DNA from: Trichomonas vaginalis G3
Lineage: Eukaryota; Parabasalia; Trichomonadida; Trichomonadidae
Length of the DNA stretch: 64,000 nt
Direction: 5' to 3'
NCBI RefSeq assembly: GCF_026262505.1
Contig: NC_067207.1
Coordinates: forward strand, 20,614,082 to 20,678,081
The notes beneath the pieces are model-generated. The model did no database searches. It had not been told where the DNA came from and saw only the letters and a list, made by a program, of their open reading frames with translations. The position numbers were made by a program, and so were the translations under genes. Of this stretch, positions 39,701 to 50,138 are shown in pieces (position 1 is the stretch's first letter; each line of letters begins with the position of its first letter).

Positions 39701-40850
39701 CTCGAACTACTCCTTAGACTACTCCTCAGATTATCCTCGAACTACTCCTCAGACTACTCCTCAGATTATCCTCGAACTACTCCTTAGACTACTCCTCAGA
39801 TTATCCTCGAACTACTCCTTAGACTACTCCTCAGATTATCCTCGAACTACTCCTCAGACTACTCCTCAGATTATCCTCGAACTACTCCTTAGACTACTCC
39901 TCAGATTATCCTCGAACTACTCCTTAGACTACTCCTCAGATTATCCTCGAATTACTCCTCAGATTATCCTCGAACTACTCCTCAGATTATCCTCGAACTA
40001 CTCCTCAGACTACTCCTCAGATTATCCTCGAACTTCTCCTCAGACTACTCCTCAGATTATCCTCGAACTACTCCTTAGACTACTCCTCAGATTATCCTCG
40101 AACTACTCCTCAGACTACTCCTCAGATTATCCTCGAACTACTCCTCAGACTACTCCTCAGATTATCCTCGAACTACTCCTTAGACTACTCCTCAGATTAT
40201 CCTCGAACTACTCCTTAGACTACTCCTCAGATTATCCTCGAACTACTCCTCAGACTACTCCTCAGATTATCCTCGAACTACTCCTTAGACTACTCCTCAG
40301 ATTATCCTCGAACTACTCCTTAGACTACTCCTCAGATTATCCTCGAACTTCTCCTCAGACTACTCCTCAGATTATCCTCGAACTACTCCTCAGATTATTC
40401 TCAGACTACTCCTCAGACTACTCCTCAGATTATCCTCGAACTACTCCTCAGACTACTCCTCAGATTATCCTCGAACTACTCCTCAGATTATCCTCAGACT
40501 ACTCCTCAGATTATTCTCAGATTATCCTCGAACTACTCCTCAGATTATCCTCAGATTATCCTCAGACTACTCCACAGATTATCCTCCAACTACTCCTCAG
40601 ATTATCCTCAGACTACTCCTCAGATTATCCTCAGACTACTCCTCAGATTATCCTCGAACTACTCCTCAGACTAGTCCTCAGACTACTCCTCAGATTATCC
40701 TCGAACTACTCCTCAGATTATCCTCGAACTACTCCTCAGATTATCCTCGAACTACTCCTCAGATTATCCTCAGACTACTCCTCAGATTATCCTCAGACTA
40801 TCCTCAGATTATCCTCAGATTATCCTTAGTCTTGTCCTCAGATTATTCTT
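36732..40850. repeat. 4.1-kb satellite of alternating 11/12-bp units
   Basis: Units ATTATCCTCAG (11) and ACTACTCCTCAG (12) alternate, with CCTCGA and CCTTAG variants forming higher-order patterns. For example CTCGAACTACTCCTTAGACT recurs many times from 39550 to 40330. One strand is almost free of G outside CCTCAG/CCTCGA. Open frames through it (such as 38040-38717, SDYPQTTPQIIL-like) are by-products of the repeat. Confidence 0.95.
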
Positions 40851-41079
40851 AACACTTTGCATATAAATCTCTAAATAATTTCTTATAATACTTTCTTTTA
40901 TTTTTATAAAAATTTTAAAAATTAATATTATTTTTTTCTCTAACTACTTTTAATGAGTGAAAAAGAGAAAGAGGGGAAAAAGAGAAAAGAGAAAGAAAAA
41001 AAGGGGCGGCGATAATTTTATATTGTTTTGTCTTTCGGCCGAATGGCGGCTACTTCGTACCCGCCATTCGGCCCCAAAC
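40851..41079. other. Satellite border with a GC-rich perfect hairpin
   Basis: GGCCGAATGGCGG at 41037-41049 pairs exactly with CCGCCATTCGGCC at 41061-41073 across an 11-base loop, just upstream of the ATG at 41080. Before it is a purine-rich run of GAAAGAGAAAGAGGGG type. No initiator motif is obvious. Confidence 0.7.
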
Positions 41080-41664
41080 ATGGCGTATTATTCTATTTTT
41101 AAACGGTCATGGCGTAAAACCGTCGCATCCCTACAGGAAAATATAATTATTTCATTACTTATAATATGTCCAAACCTTGTTGTCTATAATGGACATGCTA
41201 TTCCAAAGAAATATCGCGATTATGCTAAAACTGTTCCAAAACAAGCTTATAAGCTTATAAATGCAGGATTACAGATTGACTATCCAATAGATATTGGAGA
41301 AGTTCAAATGGAGATCAATAAATTTAATTTAGATGAACTTTACAATTTTGAAGCCGTTGATAGTGAATCAAGTGCAAGTTTTCCTCCATATATACGAAGC
41401 ACACCTGATGATTCTCGTAGTGTTTACAGTGTTTTCAGTCAATCTTCTCCAAAATATAGAAAATGTTTCCACTCTCCAAGCAGACACGAATATAAAGAAA
41501 ATACAGAGAAGAAGAAGATCACCAGAATTCAAAGCCAAAAGCTTTTGAAATCCGTTAAAAATATTTTAGAAAAATCTGGGTTTGATATCCACCAAAATTC
41601 CAAAACGTCATCCGTTTTGCTTAAGTTATCAGAATTACTTAATTCTGGAAACATATCATTTTGA
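41080..41664 (+). CDS. Unknown basic protein next to an ankyrin gene
   Basis: 194 residues from the ATG at 41080; the frame is open 41 codons further from a GTG, but that part is a purine-rich run plus the GC hairpin. The N-terminus has a hydrophobic strand (NIIISLLIICPNLVVYNG), then VPKQAYKLINAGLQIDYPID, a serine-rich middle and a basic helix at the end (SQKLLKSVKNILEKSGFDI). No domain recognised. It may once have been the front part of the ankyrin gene that follows. Confidence 0.5.
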   Translation: MAYYSIFKRSWRKTVASLQENIIISLLIICPNLVVYNGHAIPKKYRDYAKTVPKQAYKLINAGLQIDYPIDIGEVQMEINKFNLDELYNFEAVDSESSASFPPYIRSTPDDSRSVYSVFSQSSPKYRKCFHSPSRHEYKENTEKKKITRIQSQKLLKSVKNILEKSGFDIHQNSKTSSVLLKLSELLNSGNISF

Positions 41665-41839
41665 TATTATTGAAACTTATCTAAGTTATAGTCCATCTCT
41701 TATCACAAGAGTTATTCATAATAAACAAATTATACATATTAATTAGATAATTCTGAATTTTCAGAGATAGAGGATCCTTCTGATTCTTCCTTCAAAGGAG
41801 AATAGAACGTTAGTTAACGGTTTTTATTTTTTTTTTCAA

Positions 41840-42084
41840 GTTGACCATTTATCAATTTATTGGGGAAGATAATTTGGTCGAAATCCAAAAGATTATAGAT
41901 ACCAATAAGTCAGTAATGAATGAAGTTGCTGAAATTCATTATTTTTTAATGGAATTCTTTATAATTTAATTGGACTCCAACTTTTTATGCTGCATATACA
42001 GGTAAACTAAATGCTATTGAGTTATTCTATAATAATGGAGCTGATTGGTCTATAAAAGATCAACAAGAAGGAAGAAATCCATTG
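41840..42084 (+). pseudogene. Detached 5' part of the ankyrin gene
   Basis: Ankyrin-like coding continues upstream of the 42085 ATG: TPTFYAAYTGKLNAIELFYN is in frame with it back to a TAA near 41965. Before that, EDNLVEIQKIIDTNKSVM and following residues read in another frame. So the gene's original front end is separated from the main frame by a stop/frame change. Confidence 0.55.
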
Positions 42085-45000
42085 ATGTTTGCATTAATTG
42101 CAAAAAATTATGAAGTTGTTCAATGGATGGCTTCGAAAAGATGTGGTGTGAATGATTTAAATTTCCGTGGATATACTCCACTAATGATTTCTATTGAAAG
42201 TCTTGACCAAACAGGGTTTGATATTTTAATTCAATTTTCTGACATCCATACAAAAAATTCACAAGATGGATGCACTGCATTACATATAGCTGCTTTAGTT
42301 GGGAATTTATATATGATTAAAAAACTCATTGAAAAAGGATTAAAGGATGAACCAGATAATTATCAAAGAACACCATCTTATATAGCTGAACAAATGGGCT
42401 TTTCCGAAGCTGCAAATTTTATTAAGAACTCATCGGAAGATAGTTCGTTGGAGATGGAGTTGGGCCTTTCATCTGAAGAATCAAATAATAAAATACAACA
42501 ACCATTTGATTTAAGCCCACTTGCAATTGATAATACTTCTAATAATTCAATTCCTCTTATTGAAGATGGCAATATATTTGTTAAAAATGCACCACCTATT
42601 GAAGAGTTATTAATTGATGACTATCAATCGACAACTTTTTTCGGACAACAGAGCGACTCCCCAATACCTTCCTTATCAGACCACAATATACAACTCGGTT
42701 TTGCTCCAACAGATTTGTCAATTCAGCAAGAACTGCCTCAATTTGATGTGTCATTTCATAAAGATCTGCCTCCAATGGATGCATCATTGAATGGAGAACT
42801 TCCTCCAATTGATGCATCGTTAACTGGATGTCTCCCACCAATCGATTCCAATCAAACAGAACTTCCACCAATTGAATCTAATCAGCAAACAGAACTTCCT
42901 CCAATTGATACATCGTTAAACGGAGAACTTCCACCAATTGAATCTAATCAAACAGAACTTCCTCCAATTGAATCTAATCAAACAGAACTTCCACCAATTG
43001 AATCTAATCAAACAGAACTTCCTCCAATTGAATCTAATCAAACAGAACTTCCTCCAATTGAATCTAATCAGCAAAAAGAACTCCCTCCAATTGATACATC
43101 ATTAAATGTTGATCTTCCTCCGATCGATTCCAATCAACAAACAGAACTTCCTCCAATTGAATCTGATCAGCAAACTGAACTCCCACTAATTGATGCATCA
43201 TTAACTGGAGAACTTCCACCTATTGATGCATCATTAAATGGAGATCTTCCTCCAATTGAATCTAATCAACAAACAGAACTTCCACCTATTGATGCATCAT
43301 TAAATGGAGATCTTCCTCCAATTGAATCTAATCAACAAACAGAACTTCCTCCAATTGAATCTGATCAGCAAACTGAACTCCCACTAATTGATGCATCATT
43401 AACCGGAGAACTTCCACCTATTGATGCATCATTAAATGTTGATCTTCCTCCAATTGAATCTGATCAGCAAACTGAACTCCCACTAATTGATGCATCATTA
43501 ACTGGAGAACTTCCACCTATTGATGCATCATTAAATGTTGATCTTCCTCCGATCGATTCCAACCAACAAACAGAACTTCCACCAATTGATGCATCATTAA
43601 CTGGAAGTCTCCCACCAATTGAATCTAATCAAACAGAACTTCCTCCAATTGAATCTAATCAACAAATAGAACTCCCTCCAATTGATACATCATTAAATGT
43701 TGATCTTCCTCCGATCGATTCCAATCAACAAACAGAACTTCCACCAATTGATGCATCATTAACTGGAAGTCTCCCACCAATTGAATCTAATCAAACAGAA
43801 CTTCCTCCAATCGATTCTAATCAACAAACTCTACTTCCTCCAATCGATTCCAATCAGCAATCAGAACTTCCTCAAATTGAAACATCATTGAAGGGAGAAC
43901 TTCAACCAATTGAATCTAATCAACATACAGATCTTTCTCCAACCGATTCCAAACAACAAATAGAACTTCCACCAATCGATGCATCATTGAATGGAGAACT
44001 TCCTCCAATTGATAGTAAACAGAAAACAGAGCTTGTTCCATGTAAAAATGAAGAAGAAAAGGAACTTCCCCACCATGGTGCGTCATTAGCTGGAGATCTC
44101 TCTCTAATTGAAAAACCACTGAATGGAGATCTTCCGCCAATTGAATCTAATCAACAAATAGAACTTCCTCCAATTGAAACATCATTGAATGGGGAACTTC
44201 CTTCGATTGATATCAAACAACAAGTGGAGCTACAATCTACAGAAAATGAAGTTGTTCCTTCAATTGATTCTAATCAACAAACAGAACTTCCACCAATTGA
44301 AACATCATTGAAGGGAGAACCTCCTTCGGTTGTTATCTCTTCAGAAAAAGAACACCTTCCAATTGATATTAATCAACAATCTGAGCTTACTCCAATTGAA
44401 ATGCCTGTGAATCAAGAGCTTCCTCCAATCGTTAATAATCAACAAACAGAACTTTCTCCACTTGATATATCTTTAAATGGAAAAAATCCTCCAATTGATA
44501 ATAATCATCAAGCTGATAGTCCTCCTATTGAAGCCAATGTTAATAAAGAACTTCCTCAAATTGAAGCATCCTCGAACGAAGAACTTCCTCCAATTGATAA
44601 TATACAACATGCAGAATGTCATCCTAATGAAGTGTCACTTGAACAAGAACTTCTTCCAATAAGCAACAATCAGCAAATTAATCTTCCTACAAATCAGATT
44701 TCTGAACAAAAAGATCCACTTCCTAATGATTCTAATTCTGCTTGCTCCTCGAATTCAGAAATTCCTACATCATCCCCTGATAATACCCCTAACCAAAGTC
44801 TACAACGTGAAGTTCAGCAAAATATCACAAATTCTATTTCAAATTATTCCCAGATTAAACAAAAAGATATCAATATTGATTCACAAATCAGCGAGAAAAT
44901 TCCCCAAGAAAGCTCTGAAATTAATAACTCTTCAGATAAGATTCATCAGCAACCTATCATTGATGCAAAAATAAATCATGATTCATCTCAATCTGATAAA

Positions 45001-47124
45001 GCTTCCTACTTAAGTGAACTAGTCAATAATAAGAAAAAGATCGAATTTGATTCTTCATCTCAAAACGAAGATGTTTCAGATACAATTTCATATAGTGACA
45101 TATCACAACCACCAACTAAAATTATTGATCCAGTTCAAAGAGAATATTTAAAGAAACAAATTGTGTTTGTAATTGAAAACAAACAATTCGATCAATATTA
45201 TGATTTCCTCCGAGGCAATGTTTCGGAATTTGCCTTCGCCGCATTCGAACTTGGAAGCTCTGAAGCCCTTAAAATTTTGTATAATATAGGATATCCAATA
45301 AACATAAAGAACCAAGATAATGAAACGTTGTTGCATGCTGCATCAAAGAATAATAGAACTCAATTAGTTACTGCCTTATTAGCATTAGGAATAGATGTTA
45401 ATGTTCGTTCTAATGAAAACAAATCAGCTCTTTATTTAGCAATTGAACATGGTAATGTAGAAATTACAAAATTACTTCTTGAAAATGGAGCTAGGATATC
45501 AGAAAATGGAATGTCCGAGCTTGATCTTGCTATGAATAATAGAGGTAAATGTAAGAAAGAAAATGAAATTTGGTTTATTATGAGAAAACATTTCAATATA
45601 GTATCATCAGTTTCATCTGAAGAGATTTTGACTTTTCTCAAAAGTGGTGATGAAAACTATTTGATTCAATCAGTCGAAAATGGTTTGATGCAATTGGATG
45701 CAAAAGACGAAGATGATAATACTTTATTGCATTGGTCAGCAGCTGCTGGTCTTTCTAAATTATCAAACTATTTGATTGAGCATGAAGCAGATATTAATAC
45801 TCAAAATTCAATGAAGAAAACACCTCTTCATTTTGCTGCACTCAAAAATATGATTGAAACAGCAAAATTACTCATCAACAAATATGCACAACTTATTGCA
45901 GATTCAAATGGAGATTCGCCAATCGAATATGCCAAGAAAGAAGAAATGAAACAATTATTAATGAACTATGGAAAGAAGCTTTTATATTCTATGCTTAATG
46001 ATCACAAGAACCTAAAGAAATTGCTCAATACAAGTAAGACATTGAGAAGCGAGTATCAAAATCAAATTTTATGTGAAGTTATTAAAAGTAAGTTTGAAAA
46101 ATCTGTCTTAATGCTCCTTAAAAACAATGCGAATGTTAACTTTAGAGACCAATTATCTAGTAACAACACAATACTTCATTTGGCTGTTTTATCAAACAAT
46201 GAAACAATTTGTAAGATTGTTTTGAAGTATCATCCACTTATTCTTACAAATTCTGACGGAAAATATCCTCAAGATTTGTGCAAGAATGAAGAAATTACAA
46301 AAATTATTAAGCATGAATATAAGAAACAAGTAACAAACTTAGATAAAATCATTAAGCAAGATGATTCAGAGCAGCTAAATGAGTTACTATCCAAAGGATT
46401 TGATCCGGAATTTGCAATGAATGGATTCCATTTGATTCATATTGCAACTTCAGTTGGTGCCACAAAATGCGTAGTTGTTTTGTGTCAGAATGGAGCAAAG
46501 AATTCAAAGACTAAGAAAGGAGATACTGCTGTTGAAATTGCTGTTTCATTTAACCAAATTGAAATATTTGAAACTTTGATTCGTGCTGGATTTAAACCAC
46601 ATAAAATTCCAAAATTATATGAAAGAACAAAAGATGAAAACATGAAGAAGATGATTGACTTATACAAGGACTTTTATACAGCGATTAAGTATCTTGATGA
46701 TGAAAAGTCATTTGAGGAAACATTCGAAAAGAAAAAGGAATTCTTAACAAAATTTGGAGGGCTATTATTGATGAAAGCTGTGGAAAGCAAAGCAGAAAAC
46801 GCAGTTAAATACTTGCTACAAAACAATATTGATCCTAAATATGTCGATATCTACGGTAATTCGCCAGTTCATTATGCTGCACTTTCCGGAAATGAAGCAA
46901 TTATCAAAATACTAGCTCAATACAAGGCTGATATGAATTGTCAAAATAGAAAAGGAGTTTTTCCGTTGGTAAAAGCAGTCCAAAAGAGAAATATTCCAGT
47001 CATATCTCTTCTCATTTCCCTTGGAGCTAGTAGTAAACTCCAATTCGAAGGAGATTCTTTAATTCAATATGCAACAAAACTTGGATTTGATGATGTCGTA
47101 GATTTACTTAAGAATATTAATTAA
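42085..47124 (+). CDS. Giant ankyrin-repeat protein with LPPI repeat region
   Basis: 1679 residues. Residues 1-115 hold ankyrin units (GYTPLMISIESLDQTGFDIL, GCTALHIAALVGNLYMIKKL). Residues about 220-800 are a degenerate 12-18-residue repeat on ELPPI(D/E)SNQQT and LPPIDASLNGE. Residues 800-1010 are a Ser/Asn/Gln linker. Residues about 1015-1679 contain many further ankyrin units (NETLLHAASKNNRTQLVTAL, TPLHFAALKNMIETAKLLIN, NSPVHYAALSGNEAIIKILA). Ankyrin arrays bind proteins; the acidic proline region could act as a flexible arm or bind SH3-like partners. The true 5' end is doubtful (see 41840-42084). Confidence 0.8.
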   Translation: MFALIAKNYEVVQWMASKRCGVNDLNFRGYTPLMISIESLDQTGFDILIQFSDIHTKNSQDGCTALHIAALVGNLYMIKKLIEKGLKDEPDNYQRTPSYIAEQMGFSEAANFIKNSSEDSSLEMELGLSSEESNNKIQQPFDLSPLAIDNTSNNSIPLIEDGNIFVKNAPPIEELLIDDYQSTTFFGQQSDSPIPSLSDHNIQLGFAPTDLSIQQELPQFDVSFHKDLPPMDASLNGELPPIDASLTGCLPPIDSNQTELPPIESNQQTELPPIDTSLNGELPPIESNQTELPPIESNQTELPPIESNQTELPPIESNQTELPPIESNQQKELPPIDTSLNVDLPPIDSNQQTELPPIESDQQTELPLIDASLTGELPPIDASLNGDLPPIESNQQTELPPIDASLNGDLPPIESNQQTELPPIESDQQTELPLIDASLTGELPPIDASLNVDLPPIESDQQTELPLIDASLTGELPPIDASLNVDLPPIDSNQQTELPPIDASLTGSLPPIESNQTELPPIESNQQIELPPIDTSLNVDLPPIDSNQQTELPPIDASLTGSLPPIESNQTELPPIDSNQQTLLPPIDSNQQSELPQIETSLKGELQPIESNQHTDLSPTDSKQQIELPPIDASLNGELPPIDSKQKTELVPCKNEEEKELPHHGASLAGDLSLIEKPLNGDLPPIESNQQIELPPIETSLNGELPSIDIKQQVELQSTENEVVPSIDSNQQTELPPIETSLKGEPPSVVISSEKEHLPIDINQQSELTPIEMPVNQELPPIVNNQQTELSPLDISLNGKNPPIDNNHQADSPPIEANVNKELPQIEASSNEELPPIDNIQHAECHPNEVSLEQELLPISNNQQINLPTNQISEQKDPLPNDSNSACSSNSEIPTSSPDNTPNQSLQREVQQNITNSISNYSQIKQKDINIDSQISEKIPQESSEINNSSDKIHQQPIIDAKINHDSSQSDKASYLSELVNNKKKIEFDSSSQNEDVSDTISYSDISQPPTKIIDPVQREYLKKQIVFVIENKQFDQYYDFLRGNVSEFAFAAFELGSSEALKILYNIGYPINIKNQDNETLLHAASKNNRTQLVTALLALGIDVNVRSNENKSALYLAIEHGNVEITKLLLENGARISENGMSELDLAMNNRGKCKKENEIWFIMRKHFNIVSSVSSEEILTFLKSGDENYLIQSVENGLMQLDAKDEDDNTLLHWSAAAGLSKLSNYLIEHEADINTQNSMKKTPLHFAALKNMIETAKLLINKYAQLIADSNGDSPIEYAKKEEMKQLLMNYGKKLLYSMLNDHKNLKKLLNTSKTLRSEYQNQILCEVIKSKFEKSVLMLLKNNANVNFRDQLSSNNTILHLAVLSNNETICKIVLKYHPLILTNSDGKYPQDLCKNEEITKIIKHEYKKQVTNLDKIIKQDDSEQLNELLSKGFDPEFAMNGFHLIHIATSVGATKCVVVLCQNGAKNSKTKKGDTAVEIAVSFNQIEIFETLIRAGFKPHKIPKLYERTKDENMKKMIDLYKDFYTAIKYLDDEKSFEETFEKKKEFLTKFGGLLLMKAVESKAENAVKYLLQNNIDPKYVDIYGNSPVHYAALSGNEAIIKILAQYKADMNCQNRKGVFPLVKAVQKRNIPVISLLISLGASSKLQFEGDSLIQYATKLGFDDVVDLLKNIN

Positions 47125-47389
47125 AATATATAGAGTATATTATTTGTATTAAATAAAGAATATTTTTTATTTTCAAAAATTACTTTCAAATAGAGTCCAT
47201 AATGACTAAAAGTTTACAATGTAAAAGCTATTATTTCAATATGCCACCAACGATGAAAAGAAAAAAAAAATCTTAAAATTTTGAGCATTTCAGCAATTGA
47301 ATGGTTTACTTTATCTAGTATATCAAGGTTTCTGTATTTGGTCCTCAAAAAGTGGCATAAATGCAAAAAATGTTTGGTGAATAAGCTAT
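47125..47389. other. Intergenic, nothing recognised
   Basis: AT-rich spacer between the ankyrin gene and the LRR gene. Confidence 0.5.
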
Positions 47390-49813
47390 TTGTTATTATT
47401 TTTAATATGTAAAGAGGATAATTTTGGTGTTATATATAATAATGATTTCACATTCCTTATTAAGGCTCCAGAAAATCTCAACGGTTCATATGAGATTCCA
47501 TCAACTGTCAAATATATTGGCTCCAGCACAAAATTATCTGATAGTCCCTTTTTTGGATGCAAAAGTCTCATTACTTCTATTACTTTTGCTATGTTTAGTC
47601 AATGTATTTCGATTTGTAGCTTTTGTTTCTCAGAATCCAACCTCGAATCAGTTGATATGCAATATTGTACCAACTTGCTAGCATTAAACAACTCTCTTTT
47701 TCGAAAATGTCCCAAATTAAAAACAGTAAATTTCCCTCCAAAAATCACTTACATTGGATCTGGCTGCTTCAATTACGACTCTGCATTATCAAGAATTGTC
47801 CTGCCTGACTCTGTTGAAATAATTGAAGACAATACAGCACAAGATAGCGGTGTTTTTAAAGGAACAATTGATGTAATTGAAATTTCCAGGAACTCGAATT
47901 TGACGAAAATTGGAGCTGAATCTTTTGCTGAATCAAGAATTAAGACCATTTTCATTCCGAAGCATGTTAAGCATATGATGGGACAGACATTTTTTGGTTG
48001 CAAATTTGAATCAATTCAAATTGATCCTGATAATCCATATTTTAAAACAGATTCTATATCAATATTCACCGGAGAAAACAATAATTCTTTGGTGTATGTA
48101 AGTTCGGCTTTTAATCAAGATTATGTTGTTCCATCGTTCGTATTGAATTTGAAAATTGCTTGTTTTAGGAAATGTAGTGTTAGAAGTATAAGTTTTCATG
48201 AGAATATTTTAGCAATTGATGCATTAGCTTTTGCATATACACCTATCACAGAAATAACAATTCCAAATAATATTAAAGTATTAGGAACTAGTCTGTTTCA
48301 AGGATGTACTAAACTTAGAACAATAAATCTTCCAAATGACTATACTAAGATTGGTATCGCTTGTTTCGTTGACTGTAAGAGTCTTCAAAGTTTATACATT
48401 TCGGATCAGTTGGATTATATTGGTGAAGGTGCATTTACAGGATGCAACTCAACAATGATTTTCTACTCATCTGGAAATAGCAAGCTTGAAATTTCTGGAA
48501 ATATTTTATTATCTGATGAAAGGAAAAATATGCTACAATACATTGGAGATGATGAAAACGCTGTTGTTAATGCACCACCAGAATTGACTTCGATCGGAGG
48601 TTCTTGTTTTGTAAATAAAAAGCTCAAAACAATTACTTTCAATGGAGATCAATTAACTAAAATTGGTAAGAGAGCATTTGATTCATCAACAATAACATCG
48701 AGTTCATTACCTAGTAGTTTAACGACATTAGGACAAGAATGTTTCAGAAGTTGTTCGAAATTAACAACTGTTGTTTTCAATGGAAATTTGATAACAGAAA
48801 TTCCTGATTATTGCTTTAATCAGTGCAACAAACTAAGCAATATTCAGTTGCCATCATCGATAAGAAGCATTGGAACTTTCGCATTCTATTCATGTTCTGC
48901 AATCGGTGATATATCTTTAAACAATTTAATAAATGTTAGTGAACAAGCTTTTTCTAATAGTGGTTTAACAGTCTTCAACATTCAAAATACTATGAACAGA
49001 ATTGATTTTTCATGCTTTAGTAATTGTTTATCTTTGGAAGAAGTAACAATTAGTTGCCCAATAATTCCATTGGAGTGTTTTATCGGTTGCCAAAATTTAA
49101 GAAGATTGAATCTCAATGAAGGAATAAAAACAATAAAATCAAAAGCCTTTTATCAGTGTTCTAGTATCGAATCTTTCACCATTCCAGCAAGTCTTACGGA
49201 TATAGAATCATTCGCTTTCAGAGGATGTACGAATTTGAATAGAGTTTCATTAAGTTTGGGAAGTAATTTGATCACTATTTTAGGAGGTTGTTTTGTTGAA
49301 TGCGTTAATTTGTTTTCAATTACAGTTTCAAAAGATGATACAAAATTTAAATTTAGTAATGGCGCTTTAACTGACTACGCAGAGACTAAGATTTACACAT
49401 TCATTCCTTGTTCTTCTATTCAGACTTTTGTTGTGCCTCCTAATACAGTTAGTATTCAAAGCTATGCTTTTATGTCATGCAAAAACCTAATTAGGATAAT
49501 ATTTAGTGGGAGCAGTATCAAGACCATTGGTTATCAATCATTTACTGATTGTTCTTCTTTATCATTTCTTTTCCTTGGTACATCAGTTCAGTTATCTGAA
49601 ATACAGGATATGGCATTTGATGGTTGTCCTTTGTTAAGAAGATGCGGAGCTATTTCATGTCCAACTTCTGCTGCGCAGATTTTCAAATCGAAGTTTGATA
49701 TTCCAAATCATTCTTTTTCAACTAATTGTCCAAATGGATACATCACATGCAAATCAAAACCTAATGCTTTCAGTTTCTCTATATCTTTAACCATGCCGAT
49801 GATTCTAATGTAA
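47390..49813 (+). CDS. BspA-like leucine-rich repeat (TpLRR) protein, start missing
   Basis: About 800 residues of LRR_5/BspA-type repeats: for example LKTVNFPPKITYIGSGCFNY, FRSCSKLTTVVFNGNLIT, QLPSSIRSIGTFAFYSCSAI, FTIPASLTDIESFAFRGCTN, with the usual 23-residue spacing and the CF/AF-x-x-C marks. Such proteins are very numerous in trichomonads and many sit at the surface, binding host cells or bacteria. The frame begins after a TGA at 47378; the first in-frame ATG is at 47591, already inside the repeats. The start codon therefore seems lost or altered. There is no C-terminal membrane helix. Confidence 0.85.
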   Translation: MLLFLICKEDNFGVIYNNDFTFLIKAPENLNGSYEIPSTVKYIGSSTKLSDSPFFGCKSLITSITFAMFSQCISICSFCFSESNLESVDMQYCTNLLALNNSLFRKCPKLKTVNFPPKITYIGSGCFNYDSALSRIVLPDSVEIIEDNTAQDSGVFKGTIDVIEISRNSNLTKIGAESFAESRIKTIFIPKHVKHMMGQTFFGCKFESIQIDPDNPYFKTDSISIFTGENNNSLVYVSSAFNQDYVVPSFVLNLKIACFRKCSVRSISFHENILAIDALAFAYTPITEITIPNNIKVLGTSLFQGCTKLRTINLPNDYTKIGIACFVDCKSLQSLYISDQLDYIGEGAFTGCNSTMIFYSSGNSKLEISGNILLSDERKNMLQYIGDDENAVVNAPPELTSIGGSCFVNKKLKTITFNGDQLTKIGKRAFDSSTITSSSLPSSLTTLGQECFRSCSKLTTVVFNGNLITEIPDYCFNQCNKLSNIQLPSSIRSIGTFAFYSCSAIGDISLNNLINVSEQAFSNSGLTVFNIQNTMNRIDFSCFSNCLSLEEVTISCPIIPLECFIGCQNLRRLNLNEGIKTIKSKAFYQCSSIESFTIPASLTDIESFAFRGCTNLNRVSLSLGSNLITILGGCFVECVNLFSITVSKDDTKFKFSNGALTDYAETKIYTFIPCSSIQTFVVPPNTVSIQSYAFMSCKNLIRIIFSGSSIKTIGYQSFTDCSSLSFLFLGTSVQLSEIQDMAFDGCPLLRRCGAISCPTSAAQIFKSKFDIPNHSFSTNCPNGYITCKSKPNAFSFSISLTMPMILM

Positions 49814-50138
49814 TCTTTATTAATTTTTTCATTTCATAGAATAAATAACTGATTTGATCTTTATATATATGGTTTTTAATTATATTATATATTCAAGATG
49901 GGCATATGTCACATTCAAAAAAAAATTCACCGTGAAAAAGAGTAATTTAACAAATTTTTGGGACAAATTTTCATATTGTTGTAAACAGAAATTCATCAAA
50001 AGTGACACCTCAGAAAAGCTAAAATATTGAATTTTTGGAACTTTTGATAGAGCACGTTTTTAAATATTAATTAAAGTAAATGTATATTTTGTAAAGATTC
50101 TTTTTAATAAAAAAAATAAAATTTTGAAGAAGAACACA
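49814..50138. other. Spacer and outer left arm of a foldback element
   Basis: Contains TAAACAGAAATTCATCAAAA followed by GTGACA near 49983-50008, which matches in reverse complement the outer right part at about 51200-51235 of the palindrome, so the element may reach from about 49980 to 51237. Confidence 0.55.

Noticed and set aside
36732-40850. CRISPR array
   Set aside because: Units are 11-12 bp without unique spacers; it is a simple satellite in a eukaryotic context.
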